64,000 nt of DNA from Paenibacillus sp. BIC5C1 (GTDB taxonomy: Bacteria > Bacillota > Bacilli > Paenibacillales > Paenibacillaceae): the NCBI RefSeq assembly GCF_032399705.1, contig NZ_CP135922.1:3100001-3164000 (forward strand). Direction: 5' to 3'. This document shows positions 25,996 through 34,682 of the stretch, in pieces; position 1 is the first letter of the stretch, and each line of letters starts with the position of its first letter. A program made the translations under genes and the position numbers. The notes under the pieces were generated by a model, which worked only from the letters and a program-made list of their open reading frames with translations, did no database searches and was not told the DNA's origin.

Positions 25996-27696
25996 ATGAA
26001 CTCATTTTTTGTAGATTCTGATGGAAACTTGAAAACCTCTTTGAAAGGTAAGGATGTTCTGTCCAATCCTATGTTGAACAAGGGTACTGCCTTTAACGAA
26101 GAAGAAAGAAGAGAGCTTAACCTGAATGGCATCCTGCCACCGATGGTTTTAAATATTGAAGAACAAGTGAGTCGGGTATATCAGCAATTGCAAAATGAAT
26201 CGGATAATTTGCGGAAAAGCATCATGCTTAGTGATTTGTTCAACCGAAATATTGTACTATTTTACCGACTAATGAAGGATCATCTTAGTGAAATGCTGCC
26301 GATTGTGTATACACCTACGGTCGGACAAGCTATCCAGGAATATAGCCATCAGTACCACAGACCAGGTGGTCTATATTTATCCATTGATGATATGGATGGG
26401 CTGGAGGAAGCTTTCCGCAACAGTGGATTACATGCTGGAGATGTGGATTTGATTGTGGTGACCGACTCGGAAAGTATTCTGGGTATCGGAGACTGGGGCG
26501 TTGGCGGCATTAAAATTGCAATTGGTAAACTCGCGGTTTATACAGCAGCCGTAGGCGTTGATCCAAGCCGTGTATTGCCTGTTGTGCTGGACGTGGGAAC
26601 CAATAATCCCAAACTGCTTAATGATCCATTGTATGTAGGTAATCGCCATGAACGTATTCGCGGGGAAAAATATGAGCAATTTATCGAAGCCTTTGTGAAA
26701 GAAACAACAAAGTGGTTCCCGGATGTGCTTCTGCACTGGGAAGACCTGGGCAGCGTGAATGCCAGAAATATTATTCAGAAATATGGGGAAGAACTGCTTA
26801 CGTTTAATGATGATATACAGGGGACGGGTGCGGTAACACTTGCGGCGATTATGTCCGGGGTTCAAGTGACGGGTGTACCTCTTCGTGAGCATCGTGTTCT
26901 TGTATTTGGTCCAGGGGCCGCTGGTATTGGCAACGCGGATCAGATTCGTGACGCCATGATGGAAGAAGGGCTTGAGCAGGAGGAAGCGGAGAGCCGCTTC
27001 TGGGCATTCGATTACCGCGGAATCCTTACCGATGAGACGGAAGGTCTATTTGAATTCCAGAAACCATATGTACGTAAAGCTGCCGAAGTGAAAGATTGGG
27101 TATTGAATGAGCAGGGGCAGGTCAGTTTGCTGGAAGCTGTGAAACAGATTAAACCAACGATTCTGATCGGGACGTCCGGTGTGCCAGGTGCCTTTAATGA
27201 ACAAGTTATCAAAGAAATGGTGAAGCATGTGGAACGTCCAATCATTATGCCCATGTCCAACCCAACCTCGCTTGCCGAGGCAGCACCAAGAAGCTTAATT
27301 GAATGGACGGATGGCAAAGCACTCATTGCAACAGGCAGTCCATTTGAACCGGTCATGTTTAATGACACGTTGTATGAAATTGGTCAATCCAATAATGCTT
27401 TTGTGTTCCCTGGTTTGGGTCTGGGAGCGATTGTAGCGAAAGCATCTAAATTCACCAAAAACATGTTCACCGCAGCTGCAGTGGCCGTAGCTAATTCAGT
27501 AGACTCCTCTGCCCCAGGTGCTCCACTTCTGCCCAGAGTGAAAGAACTGCATGCTGTTTCGTACAAAGTTGCAGTGGCGGTCGCCAAGGCGGCAGTGGAA
27601 GATGGCGTTGCGCGTGTAGAGCTGAAAGACGTTGAAGAGGCTGTAAAAGCTGCCATGTGGCATCCGGTGTACAAACCGCTGTATGCGGCTGTTTAA
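25996..27696 (+). CDS. NAD-dependent malic enzyme (oxaloacetate-decarboxylating malate dehydrogenase)
   Basis: 566 residues, the long SfcA/MaeA type. It converts malate to pyruvate and CO2 with NAD(P) reduction. The catalytic Tyr region [18 protein letters not shown] and the catalytic Lys region [21 protein letters not shown] are present, as is the metal-binding [17 protein letters not shown]...[16 protein letters not shown]. The dinucleotide loop [21 protein letters not shown] follows. Ribosome site AAGAAGG precedes ATG 25996. The gene is monocistronic under a strong promoter with several upstream dyads, consistent with induction by C4-dicarboxylates. Confidence 0.93.
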   Translation: MNSFFVDSDGNLKTSLKGKDVLSNPMLNKGTAFNEEERRELNLNGILPPMVLNIEEQVSRVYQQLQNESDNLRKSIMLSDLFNRNIVLFYRLMKDHLSEMLPIVYTPTVGQAIQEYSHQYHRPGGLYLSIDDMDGLEEAFRNSGLHAGDVDLIVVTDSESILGIGDWGVGGIKIAIGKLAVYTAAVGVDPSRVLPVVLDVGTNNPKLLNDPLYVGNRHERIRGEKYEQFIEAFVKETTKWFPDVLLHWEDLGSVNARNIIQKYGEELLTFNDDIQGTGAVTLAAIMSGVQVTGVPLREHRVLVFGPGAAGIGNADQIRDAMMEEGLEQEEAESRFWAFDYRGILTDETEGLFEFQKPYVRKAAEVKDWVLNEQGQVSLLEAVKQIKPTILIGTSGVPGAFNEQVIKEMVKHVERPIIMPMSNPTSLAEAAPRSLIEWTDGKALIATGSPFEPVMFNDTLYEIGQSNNAFVFPGLGLGAIVAKASKFTKNMFTAAAVAVANSVDSSAPGAPLLPRVKELHAVSYKVAVAVAKAAVEDGVARVELKDVEEAVKAAMWHPVYKPLYAAV

Positions 27697-27701
27697 TAAT
27701 T

Positions 27702-27806
27702 GAATACAGCGCGTAGTGACTATAAATCCTTATGGGTCTACTAAGGTGAATTTAGATTCTAATAGGGGCTCAAATTGATTTCTCGCCTTGACCCATGGCT
27801 GTATTC
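27702..27806 (+). ncRNA. Candidate structured RNA, family not recognised
   Basis: Four nested complementary segments fold into one long hairpin: GAATACAGC (27702-27710) with GCTGTATTC (27798-27806), ATGGGTC (27732-27738) with GACCCAT (27790-27796), AAGGTGA (27743-27749) with TCGCCTT (27783-27789, one G-T) and ATTT with AAAT inside. The right side is nearly continuous, while the left side has a 21-base bulge and a 4-base bulge. It starts 6 bases after the malic enzyme stop and precedes a small ORF. It could be a leader RNA, a 3' UTR element or an sRNA. Confidence 0.45.
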
Positions 27807-27859
27807 CATGTTAAGTTTCTGATATTAAATTGTTGAGCTTTTAAAAGGGGGATAGAGCA

Positions 27860-27988
27860 ATGACTGAATTAGAGGTTGTAGATGTTTATGTGGACCTGTC
27901 AACGAACATGAACACTGACATGGTTCACAACATAACTAATCAGAATCCGGTACTTTATCCTCCTATGCATAGATCATCTTGGCGTTAA
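27860..27988 (+). CDS. Small ORF, 42 residues, unknown
   Basis: ATG 27860 has a strong ribosome site AAAAGGGGGAT (27843-27853) at good spacing. The peptide starts MTELEVVDVYVDLSTNMNT and ends YPPMHRSSWR. The first half is acidic with Val/Asp alternation, the second Asn- and Pro-containing with a basic end; there is no membrane helix or Cys. A hairpin TGGCGT/ACGCCA (27980-28002) overlaps the stop codon, and a terminator follows at 28034-28076. It may be a free small protein or a translated leader; no partner enzyme is adjacent. Confidence 0.5.
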   Translation: MTELEVVDVYVDLSTNMNTDMVHNITNQNPVLYPPMHRSSWR

Positions 27989-28033
27989 GTTCTTAGACGC
28001 CAGGTTTCTTTATCGTATAGTCAGGTTGATGTA

Positions 28034-28076
28034 ACGCAAAAAAGCACCGGTGAATGGGGGCTTTTTTGCGTTTTTT
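28034..28076 (+). terminator. Rho-independent terminator downstream of the 42-codon ORF
   Basis: ACGCAAAAAAGC (28034-28045) and GCTTTTTTGCGT (28060-28071) form a perfect 12-bp stem, followed by TTTTTT. It isolates the small ORF from the ABC-F gene, unless it acts as an attenuator. Confidence 0.9.
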
Positions 28077-28135
28077 CATTTGAGGATATTCTAATCACTC
28101 TGACACGACAAATATGTCATTCATGCAAGAGCGGA

Positions 28136-28165
28136 TTGAAATTCTGAATTATGTTCAAATATAAA
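28136..28165 (+). promoter_or_regulatory. Promoter of the ABC-F gene
   Basis: TTGAAA (28136-28141) and TATAAA (28160-28165) have an 18-base spacer, leaving a leader of about 65 nt. The leader contains GAGGGACC followed by ATG-TCG-TAA (28177-28185), a two-codon ORF that could serve ribosome-mediated regulation. Confidence 0.5.
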
Positions 28166-28235
28166 GTGAGGGACCATGTCGTAATAAATATCCCGTCGGT
28201 TTACTTTTATATTTCACATAAAAAGGATGATCTTT

Positions 28236-29714
28236 ATGTCTTTAATTAACGTTACGAACCTAACTTTTGCCTATGATGGCAGTTACGATAATATATTTGA
28301 AAATGTGAGTTTTCAGCTGGACTCCGATTGGAAATTGGGCTTTACCGGAAGGAACGGCAGAGGCAAAACGACGTTCCTAAATCTGCTGCTTGGTAAATAT
28401 GAATACAGCGGAACTATTTCTGCGAATGTTAGCTTTGAGTACTTTCCTTTTCAGGTTGAGAATAAAGAAGCTATGACTCTAGATGTCATTGAGGAGGTCT
28501 ATCCTGAATATTTACACTGGCAGTTGGTGCGAGAGCTTAACTTGTTAAAAGTTTCCGAAGATATCCTGTATCGGCCTTTCGATTCCTTGTCAAATGGAGA
28601 ACAAACGAAGGTGATGCTGGCTGCCTTGTTCTTGAAGGATAATCGATTTTTGCTCATTGATGAACCTACCAATCATCTCGACATTCATGCGAGAAAACTC
28701 GTCAGTAATTATCTTCGTAGCAAAAGTGGATTTATTCTGGTGTCGCATGATCGATCCTTTCTGGATAACAGCGTAGACCACATCCTGTCCATTAATAAAA
28801 ATAACATTGAGATTCAGAGAGGGAACTTCTCCGCTTGGTGGGAAAATAAACAAAGGCAAGATCAGTTTGAACTTGCAAGTAATGAGAAATTAATAAAGGA
28901 CATCAAGCGTTTATCCGATTCTGCCAAACGGACGGGTGGATGGTCGCATGAAGTGGAAAGAACCAAAAATGGTACGAGAAATTCCGGTTCAAAGGTGGAT
29001 AAAGGCTATATTGGACACAAGGCTGCCAAAATGATGAAACGTTCCAAAAATATTGAGCAGAGACAGCAATCTGCCATCCAAGAAAAGTCCAAACTGCTCA
29101 AAAATATCGAAAATGCAGAACGCCTCCAGATTCATCAACTGGATTTTCACAAAAAAGAACTTGTCGAATTGGAACATGTGTCGATTGCATACGGCTCCAA
29201 TACGGTATGTAAGGACGTGTGTTTCACAGTTGAGAAAGGGGATCGTATTGCACTTTATGGTAAAAACGGATCGGGGAAATCAAGCATCCTTAAACTGATC
29301 TGTGATGAGGATATCCCTTATACAGGTCATTTTCGAAAGGATCATCAGCTTAAGATCTCCTATGTGTCGCAGGACACGTCTGATCTCGGCGGCCAATTAT
29401 CGGATTATGCTGTCACGCAGGGAATCGATGAAAGCCTGTTTAAATCGATACTAAGAAAGCTTGATTTTTCCAGGCTGCAATTGGAGAAGGATATCTCAAC
29501 GTATAGCGCAGGCCAAAAAAAGAAGGTGCTGATTGCCAAAAGTCTCAGTGAGCGAGCTCATTTGCACATTTGGGATGAACCTCTCAACTTTGTTGATGTC
29601 ATCTCTCGTATGCAAATTGAAGACTTGCTGCTGGAGTACTCCCCAACCCTTCTGTTTGTAGAGCATGACAGTGAATTTTGCGCAAATATTGCAACCAGAA
29701 TTATCGAGTTATGA
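28236..29714 (+). CDS. ABC-F ribosomal protection protein, Lsa-like
   Basis: 492 residues from ATG 28236; the earlier ATG 28227 lies in the ribosome site AAAGGATG. Two nucleotide-binding domains without membrane helices are present: Walker A GRNGRGKTT (about 38-46), signature LSNGEQTK, Walker B FLLIDEPTNHLD, then second Walker A GKNGSGKSS and signature YSAGQKKK. The second Walker B is degenerate (LHIWDEPLNFVD), as in the Lsa group. The linker (about 190-300) is basic and helical; in relatives this interdomain arm reaches the peptidyl transferase centre and displaces lincosamides, pleuromutilins and streptogramin A. The N-terminal MSLINVTNLTFAYDGSYDNI closely resembles Lsa proteins. Resistance is a family-based prediction. 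Confidence 0.88.
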   Translation: MSLINVTNLTFAYDGSYDNIFENVSFQLDSDWKLGFTGRNGRGKTTFLNLLLGKYEYSGTISANVSFEYFPFQVENKEAMTLDVIEEVYPEYLHWQLVRELNLLKVSEDILYRPFDSLSNGEQTKVMLAALFLKDNRFLLIDEPTNHLDIHARKLVSNYLRSKSGFILVSHDRSFLDNSVDHILSINKNNIEIQRGNFSAWWENKQRQDQFELASNEKLIKDIKRLSDSAKRTGGWSHEVERTKNGTRNSGSKVDKGYIGHKAAKMMKRSKNIEQRQQSAIQEKSKLLKNIENAERLQIHQLDFHKKELVELEHVSIAYGSNTVCKDVCFTVEKGDRIALYGKNGSGKSSILKLICDEDIPYTGHFRKDHQLKISYVSQDTSDLGGQLSDYAVTQGIDESLFKSILRKLDFSRLQLEKDISTYSAGQKKKVLIAKSLSERAHLHIWDEPLNFVDVISRMQIEDLLLEYSPTLLFVEHDSEFCANIATRIIEL

Positions 29715-29742
29715 GCAAAAGGGAAAGATAAAAGGTATATTC

Positions 29743-29768
29743 TAAGAGTCGCCGCTTGGCGGCTCTTA
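29743..29768. terminator. Hairpin after the ABC-F gene
   Basis: TAAGAGTCGCCG and GGCGGCTCTTA fold into a short-loop hairpin 29 bases after the stop. The T run is weak (AATCATT), so termination efficiency is uncertain. Confidence 0.6.
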
Positions 29769-29936
29769 ATCATTACATCTATCTTTGCAATACATAACCA
29801 ATCATAGGTGATGCTTGTTACGTGTTCAGACATCGGAATTGTGAGCAACTATGCTATAATTTTATAGTCACAGCCAATCAAATGAGGGTTCATTGAATCA
29901 ATTTATTGAATATATTCTCCAAGAGGTGTAAACCCG

Positions 29937-30503
29937 TTGAAAAAAGAAATGACATCGATGAAGCAAACGAGACTTAATTCCATCCTGGACGAAGCGACCA
30001 AACTGCTGATTGAAAAGCCCAATGCATCCATGAATGATATCGCAGACTCTGCAAAAATCGGCATTGCGACTCTTCATCGTTACGTGGAGAGTCGTGAACA
30101 ATTAATGGTTTTTCTGGGCTTGCGTGCGATCGAGGTGGTCAGTGAGGCCATGCAAAACGTTCATCTGGATGAGGAAAACTGTGAAACGTATATTCCGGAA
30201 CTGATCGAAGTGCTCATTCCGTTAGGGGATAAAATATTTTTCCTTACCCATGACGCAGCTATACACTATAACCCTGAGATTGAAGGAGCAGATTTGAAGC
30301 TGAGAGAACCTATACTGCATGCGGTCAGCTTGTTGCAGCAAAAGAATTATTTTCGCCAGGATGTCAATAAAAACTGGATTGTAGATGTGTTGTATTCTAT
30401 CCTGTTTCTGACGTGGCAGCAGGTTGTAAGTGGTGACATTGCTCGTAAATCAGCAGCTTCGCTAGTTGTGGATACGTTCTATCATGGTTTTAGGGCCAGA
30501 TAA
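29937..30503 (+). CDS. TetR/AcrR-family transcriptional regulator
   Basis: 188 residues from TTG 29937, with AGAGGTG 8 bases upstream. The N-terminal three-helix DNA-binding domain is present: TRLNSILDEATKLLIEKPNASMNDIADSAKIGIATLHRYVESREQL, with the family's HRYV recognition-helix end. The C-terminal all-helical ligand domain ends LVVDTFYHGFRAR. No partner gene is adjacent in the same operon; the ABC-F gene is upstream on the same strand, so control of that gene is only a guess. Confidence 0.85.
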   Translation: MKKEMTSMKQTRLNSILDEATKLLIEKPNASMNDIADSAKIGIATLHRYVESREQLMVFLGLRAIEVVSEAMQNVHLDEENCETYIPELIEVLIPLGDKIFFLTHDAAIHYNPEIEGADLKLREPILHAVSLLQQKNYFRQDVNKNWIVDVLYSILFLTWQQVVSGDIARKSAASLVVDTFYHGFRAR

Positions 30504-30542
30504 GTAGCCGCTACCTTATAGCAACGTACATTAATGCAAAAT

Positions 30543-30605
30543 AACACCCCATTGTGGAGTCGGTCGTGTCATTGGATACGGACTCACTTTGGAGGTGTTT
30601 TTTTT
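30543..30605 (+). terminator. Rho-independent terminator after the TetR gene
   Basis: AACACCCCATTGTGGAGTC pairs with the complementary stretch ending GGAGGTGTT, and eight or more Ts follow. The loop is large (about 20 bases). Confidence 0.8.
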
Positions 30606-30852
30606 GCGTGGAGAGCTATCGGCGCTACTTGAAAGGCGCATATTTTGTTTTCGGTACATATTCATATTTTAACAGAGTTCAGAATTTAAGATTTAAAACT
30701 TACAAAAAATGATATAAATTTCTAGTAGATTCAAATCATTACCAAAATAATACAGTGGATCTGCGACAAGGAGGTCGATAATCTGCACTGAACACGGTAC
30801 CGTTTCAACTCGCTTTTACACTCATTCCATCATATCCAACAGGAGGGATTCC
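30606..30852 (+). other. Intergenic region without a recognised gene
   Basis: AT-rich to about 30750. AAGGAGGTC at 30771-30779 resembles a ribosome site, but no start codon follows at a usable distance. No convincing promoter pair was found, although one should exist here for the cluster beginning at 30853. Confidence 0.5.
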
Positions 30853-32007
30853 ATGCTTTACACCATTATTGTGCCAGTTAACCAGGACTATAACATTTTG
30901 AACCTGTTCACGGACTCATTGCTACGGACTGTAAGCCCGTCCACTCAAATCATTTTTATCAACGATGGTTCCGGTTCTGCTGTCTCACAGCATTTGGAGA
31001 AACTGAAACAAGAGGTTAGAGAAGGTGTAACGATTGAAATTCTTCAGCATGATTTTCCACTTGGCTGTGCCGTATCAATCAATAGCGCGCTTCGGCGAGC
31101 AGAGGGAGATTATATTTTCTTCCTGGATTCCGATACGATTCTTCAACCGAACTGGCAATTAATGATGAAAGAGACGATGGACAGCGACATCACAATCGGT
31201 ATGATTGGCGGTGTTCTGCTCTATCCGCAAACGGGAGGCGTGCAGCATTGTGGAATTGCATTTGCCGATACAATTGGTCGCCACTTATTTCTGAACGCTT
31301 CGCCTGAAGATATTCCGAAGGAAACATTTTCAGTTCAGCTTGTCGTATTCGCCATGTTTGGCATGAAGAGGGAAGTGTATGAAACGGTAGGCGAGCTGGA
31401 TGAAAAGTTCTTTAACGGATATGAGGATTTTGATTATCAGATGCGAGCACGGGCAGCCGGATATGATACGGTCATTAATCCGAATATTCTCGCCTATCAC
31501 TGGGAACGGAGCAGTGGCATTCATCGCAACTTCAACCGGAAAAACAATCTGGCACGTTTCTGGAAAAAGTGGGGTGGGGAAATTGAAGCCGATGTTTGGC
31601 CATTTGTATTCGGTCATCTGAAAGAACAGCTGGATAGTCAGAGTGAATATCAGCATCTGCCGATCGTTGGCATTGATCTTGCAGAGGTTCGCAGTGACGC
31701 GGATACGTTCTGGACCAAGCTGGAGGAAGCTGATATTGCACCTGTTGCTGAGGTACGTGACTATTCCAACCGTTTTAACTCGAATGGAGCCATTTGGCTA
31801 CCGCAGGTTCTGGGCAAGGAGCTGATTCATAGCGAGAACCGATTATTGTTTCTGGTGGACAATTTCGCCCGGTTGTTGGAAAACCGTTACTGGATAGAGA
31901 TGAGACATGCTCATCGGGCTAAAGATCTGATTATTGATCTGTATGGCAATGTCATCACCATGGATCGTATATATGATGGCTGCTGGCCAGGCTCCAAAGT
32001 TCGCTAA
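30853..32007 (+). CDS. Family 2 glycosyltransferase heading the 31-37 kb cluster
   Basis: 384 residues, ATG 30853 after AGGAGGGATT. The GT-A domain (about 1-250) shows YTIIVPVNQDYN, LGCAVSINSALRRAEGDYIFFLDSDT (DXD metal site) and GYEDFDYQMRARAAGY (catalytic acid region). A C-terminal domain of about 130 residues (250-384) is unlike typical GT2 proteins and may bind an acceptor or carrier. It is 34 bases upstream of an aminotransferase gene on the same strand, which suggests glycosylation of an amino-containing product of this cluster. Confidence 0.85.
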   Translation: MLYTIIVPVNQDYNILNLFTDSLLRTVSPSTQIIFINDGSGSAVSQHLEKLKQEVREGVTIEILQHDFPLGCAVSINSALRRAEGDYIFFLDSDTILQPNWQLMMKETMDSDITIGMIGGVLLYPQTGGVQHCGIAFADTIGRHLFLNASPEDIPKETFSVQLVVFAMFGMKREVYETVGELDEKFFNGYEDFDYQMRARAAGYDTVINPNILAYHWERSSGIHRNFNRKNNLARFWKKWGGEIEADVWPFVFGHLKEQLDSQSEYQHLPIVGIDLAEVRSDADTFWTKLEEADIAPVAEVRDYSNRFNSNGAIWLPQVLGKELIHSENRLLFLVDNFARLLENRYWIEMRHAHRAKDLIIDLYGNVITMDRIYDGCWPGSKVR

Positions 32008-32040
32008 CGCACAAACCAAGTAAACAGGGAGGAACCAAAG

Positions 32041-33321
32041 GTGAAATCAAAAGAGAGCACGCTGGATCGTGCCGTAAGGTTTACACGGAATCTGGAGTGG
32101 TTGGAACATGTCGAAAAGGTTATTCCGAGCGGATGCAGTACGTTAGCCAAAGCACCAGAACGCTTATTTCCGGGATATACACCCGTATGCTGCGCAGAGG
32201 CACGCAATTCCCGTTTTATCGATATCGATGGAAATGAATGGTTGGATTGTGAGATGGCCATGGGTACGGCTCCATGGGGACATGCACGACATGAAGTTCA
32301 ACTGACCGTCATCCATCAGCTGAAAAAAGGGACAAGTTATTCTATTCCTGCTGACATTGAACTTGAATGCGCTGAATTGATTTTGGAACGGTTTGAAGGC
32401 CGCTACCCCTCATTGCGGTTCACCAAAAGTGGCGCCGATGCAGTCAGTGGAGCCGTACGTCTGGCTCGTGCGGGAAGTGGCAAAAGCAGGGTCATCGCGA
32501 CGGCCTATCATGGGTGGCATGACTGGTCTGCCTATGGGTACTATGGCCGCGAAACGAAAGAACGAGGCATCCCCGTGGATATCGAACGCACAACAATCTG
32601 GATAGAAAAGCCCTCACCAGAGCGTATCGAGGCCCAAATCCAATCCTCTCCCGAGGATATCGCCTGCATTGTCCTTTGTCCAAATGAATGGAAACGTGAG
32701 CCGTTGGCACAAGTTGTTTCCCTATGTCGGTCATTGGATATCATTGTCATATTTGATGAAGTCACCTCAGGCATACGAATGGGCAAGCAAGCTACAGCTG
32801 GGGAATATGATATCTGGCCGGATCTGCTCTGTATTTCCAAAGGCATGGCGAATGGACTGCCACTCGCAGCCGTAATGGGGCCAGAACATCTGATGTCATT
32901 ATCAGGACAGGTCAGATTCAGCAATGCCCATTCCAGCGAGACCACTGCACTAGCGGCAGCGATTGCATGTGAGAGATTGATGAAAAGCGCTAAAGTATGG
33001 CCGAGCTGGCGCGAGGCTACTATCCGGATTATGGATCTGATTGAAGCTGAACTCGTACTTCTTGGATTAACCGATCAATTGGTGCTGAAGGGTACTTATG
33101 CGAGTTTCTCCATTAGCTCTATTTCGGAGGAAAACTTTCATACTGATCCTTTTCGAGAGTTTATGGTCAAACGAATGGCCCACTTCGGAATATTCACCAA
33201 AGGGTACTTTATTTTCTCTGATGCTCATACCCGGGAAGAATTATTGTGGGTGGAAGAAGCTCTCTTGCAGACACTATCCGACTGGAAAGAAGTTCTGAAA
33301 CAGGAACACTTTTCGAATTGA
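32041..33321 (+). CDS. Class III pyridoxal-phosphate aminotransferase (GSA-aminomutase-like)
   Basis: 426 residues from GTG 32041 (GGGAGGAACC upstream). Class III motifs: PGYTPVCCAEARNSRFIDIDGNEWLD near the N-terminus, RFTKSGADAVSGAVRLARA (cofactor phosphate contact), AYHGWHDW (ring stacking), IIVIFDEVTSGIRMG (Asp for pyridine nitrogen) and CISKGMANGLPLAAV with PLP Lys267. The fold is that of glutamate-1-semialdehyde aminomutase, but there is no heme pathway gene nearby. Amination of a keto sugar or polyol is a more likely role in this cluster. A 247-bp leader separates it from the dehydrogenase gene. Confidence 0.85.
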   Translation: MKSKESTLDRAVRFTRNLEWLEHVEKVIPSGCSTLAKAPERLFPGYTPVCCAEARNSRFIDIDGNEWLDCEMAMGTAPWGHARHEVQLTVIHQLKKGTSYSIPADIELECAELILERFEGRYPSLRFTKSGADAVSGAVRLARAGSGKSRVIATAYHGWHDWSAYGYYGRETKERGIPVDIERTTIWIEKPSPERIEAQIQSSPEDIACIVLCPNEWKREPLAQVVSLCRSLDIIVIFDEVTSGIRMGKQATAGEYDIWPDLLCISKGMANGLPLAAVMGPEHLMSLSGQVRFSNAHSSETTALAAAIACERLMKSAKVWPSWREATIRIMDLIEAELVLLGLTDQLVLKGTYASFSISSISEENFHTDPFREFMVKRMAHFGIFTKGYFIFSDAHTREELLWVEEALLQTLSDWKEVLKQEHFSN

Positions 33322-33327
33322 GATTTA

Positions 33328-33478
33328 CGAAAACGTTTAAAATTATATTCAAATTATATTCGTTGAACTATTCATTTACACGTGAACGGAGAGGACAGAA
33401 TAAACCTGAAAAAGCGGAGCGGTCGCCTTTATCCCCGGATTTTCCCCTTTTAAAAAGAATTAAAAAATCTGGGGATAA
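33328..33478 (+). promoter_or_regulatory. Structured and repeat-rich leader of the dehydrogenase gene
   Basis: A cre-like box CGAAAACGTTTAAA (33328-33341, 12 of 14 positions) is followed by a perfect 11-bp tandem repeat AAATTATATTC (33340-33350, 33351-33361). Further on TTATCCCCGGATTTT (33429-33443) pairs with AAAATCTGGGGATAA (33464-33478) with one G-U pair, forming a 15-bp stem with a 20-base loop and no T run. The dehydrogenase starts 90 bases later. Confidence 0.5.
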
Positions 33479-33568
33479 CAGCGATTGGAAGGTTGTTCTG
33501 TCATCGGAGTGGATTGTGTAAAATCTTTATTTCAACTTATATAAAACATCGACTAGGAGGAATATTCA

Positions 33569-34600
33569 ATGAAAGCACTCGTATATCAGGATCTTAAACA
33601 GGTGACTTACCAGGATATTGAGGAGCCAACCATTCAAAAGCCAAACCAGGTAAAAATTAAAATCTATGGTTCAGGTATTTGCGGTACAGACCTGAATATT
33701 GTCAAAGGCAAAGTGCCTGCGAATAAAGGGACGATTATTGGTCATGAAGGTGTCGGCACAGTAGTTGAGGTGGGCGATGAAGTTCGTGGTTTCAAGATCG
33801 GTGATCGGGTATTGGTTGATCCCACGCAATCTTGCGGTACCTGCTCCTATTGCCGCGAAGGTCTGTTCATCTATTGCGAGAATTTTGATGACTATCAAGT
33901 AGGCATGACGACACACGGAACCTTTGCTGAATATTTTGTTGGGGACGAAAAGTATATCTATGCCATCCCGGATTCCATGAGCTGGGAAACGGCCATGATG
34001 ATCGAACCACTGGGATGTGTACTTCAGACGTTCATGAAAGCAGGGACTAAGCCTAGTGACTCTGTACTGGTCCTCGGTTCTGGTGCAATCGGTTCCCTGT
34101 GTCAGCTTGTGAGCAAACGATTGGCAAGGCTTACTGTAGGCACGGAAGTTGATCCATTCCGCAAAGAGTTCGCTTCAGAGATCGCGGATCATGTGTTCTA
34201 TCCTCAGGATCTGACACTGGATAAAGTATACGCGATCAATAATAACAAGAAGTTTGATATTGTAGTGGACGCGGTTGGTAACCAGCTTCATGTAGGCTTT
34301 GAGATGATTGCCAAAGGCGGCAAGATCATTCCCATGGGTTATGACGACAGCTATGAGGTCACGTTCAAATCAACTGCCGTGATTAATGATGGCATTAGTA
34401 TCATTGGTGCGGTAGCTAATCACTCGATGATCAGTACAGCATTGAAATTTGCACAAAGTATTCCGGAACTGGAGCAAATGGTTACCTCTACGGAACTGCT
34501 GAGTGATTATGAACAGGCATTCAATGGGACAATCGGTTATCATCTGCGTACCGGAGAGAAATTGCCCATGAATTCGGTTAAAACAGCTCTGATCTTGTAA
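33569..34600 (+). CDS. Zinc-dependent medium-chain alcohol/polyol dehydrogenase
   Basis: 343 residues, ATG 33569 with AGGAGG upstream. The catalytic zinc ligands are present: Cys in SGICGTDLNI and His-Glu in IIGHEGVGTV. So is the four-Cys structural zinc lobe (CGTCSYCREGLFIYC). The NAD-binding Rossmann loop reads VLVLGSGAIGSLCQL. The closest activity class is sorbitol/threonine/galactitol dehydrogenase-like oxidation of secondary alcohols. In context it could produce the keto group that the class III aminotransferase aminates, or act after amination as in azasugar pathways. Confidence 0.88.
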   Translation: MKALVYQDLKQVTYQDIEEPTIQKPNQVKIKIYGSGICGTDLNIVKGKVPANKGTIIGHEGVGTVVEVGDEVRGFKIGDRVLVDPTQSCGTCSYCREGLFIYCENFDDYQVGMTTHGTFAEYFVGDEKYIYAIPDSMSWETAMMIEPLGCVLQTFMKAGTKPSDSVLVLGSGAIGSLCQLVSKRLARLTVGTEVDPFRKEFASEIADHVFYPQDLTLDKVYAINNNKKFDIVVDAVGNQLHVGFEMIAKGGKIIPMGYDDSYEVTFKSTAVINDGISIIGAVANHSMISTALKFAQSIPELEQMVTSTELLSDYEQAFNGTIGYHLRTGEKLPMNSVKTALIL

Positions 34601-34613
34601 GCATGTAGACATT

Positions 34614-34663
34614 AGCGGTTTTACCGCTGCGAAAAGCAGGAATACGCAGCGGTGAAACACCGC
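34614..34663 (+). repeat. Alternating complementary segments between dehydrogenase and MFS genes
   Basis: AGCGGT (34614-34619), ACCGCTGCG (34623-34631), CGCAGCGGT (34645-34653) and ACCGC (34659-34663) can pair 1:2, 2:3 or 3:4. The 2:3 stem has 9 bp. Such mutually exclusive pairings occur in attenuators, but no T run follows. Confidence 0.4.
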
Positions 34664-34682
34664 AGAAAAGGGGAGATATCGA

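Noticed and set aside
34614..34663. Reading the alternating GCGGT/ACCGC segments as a rho-independent terminator after the dehydrogenase
   Set aside because: No T run follows any of the possible stems, and the MFS gene starts 20 bases later.
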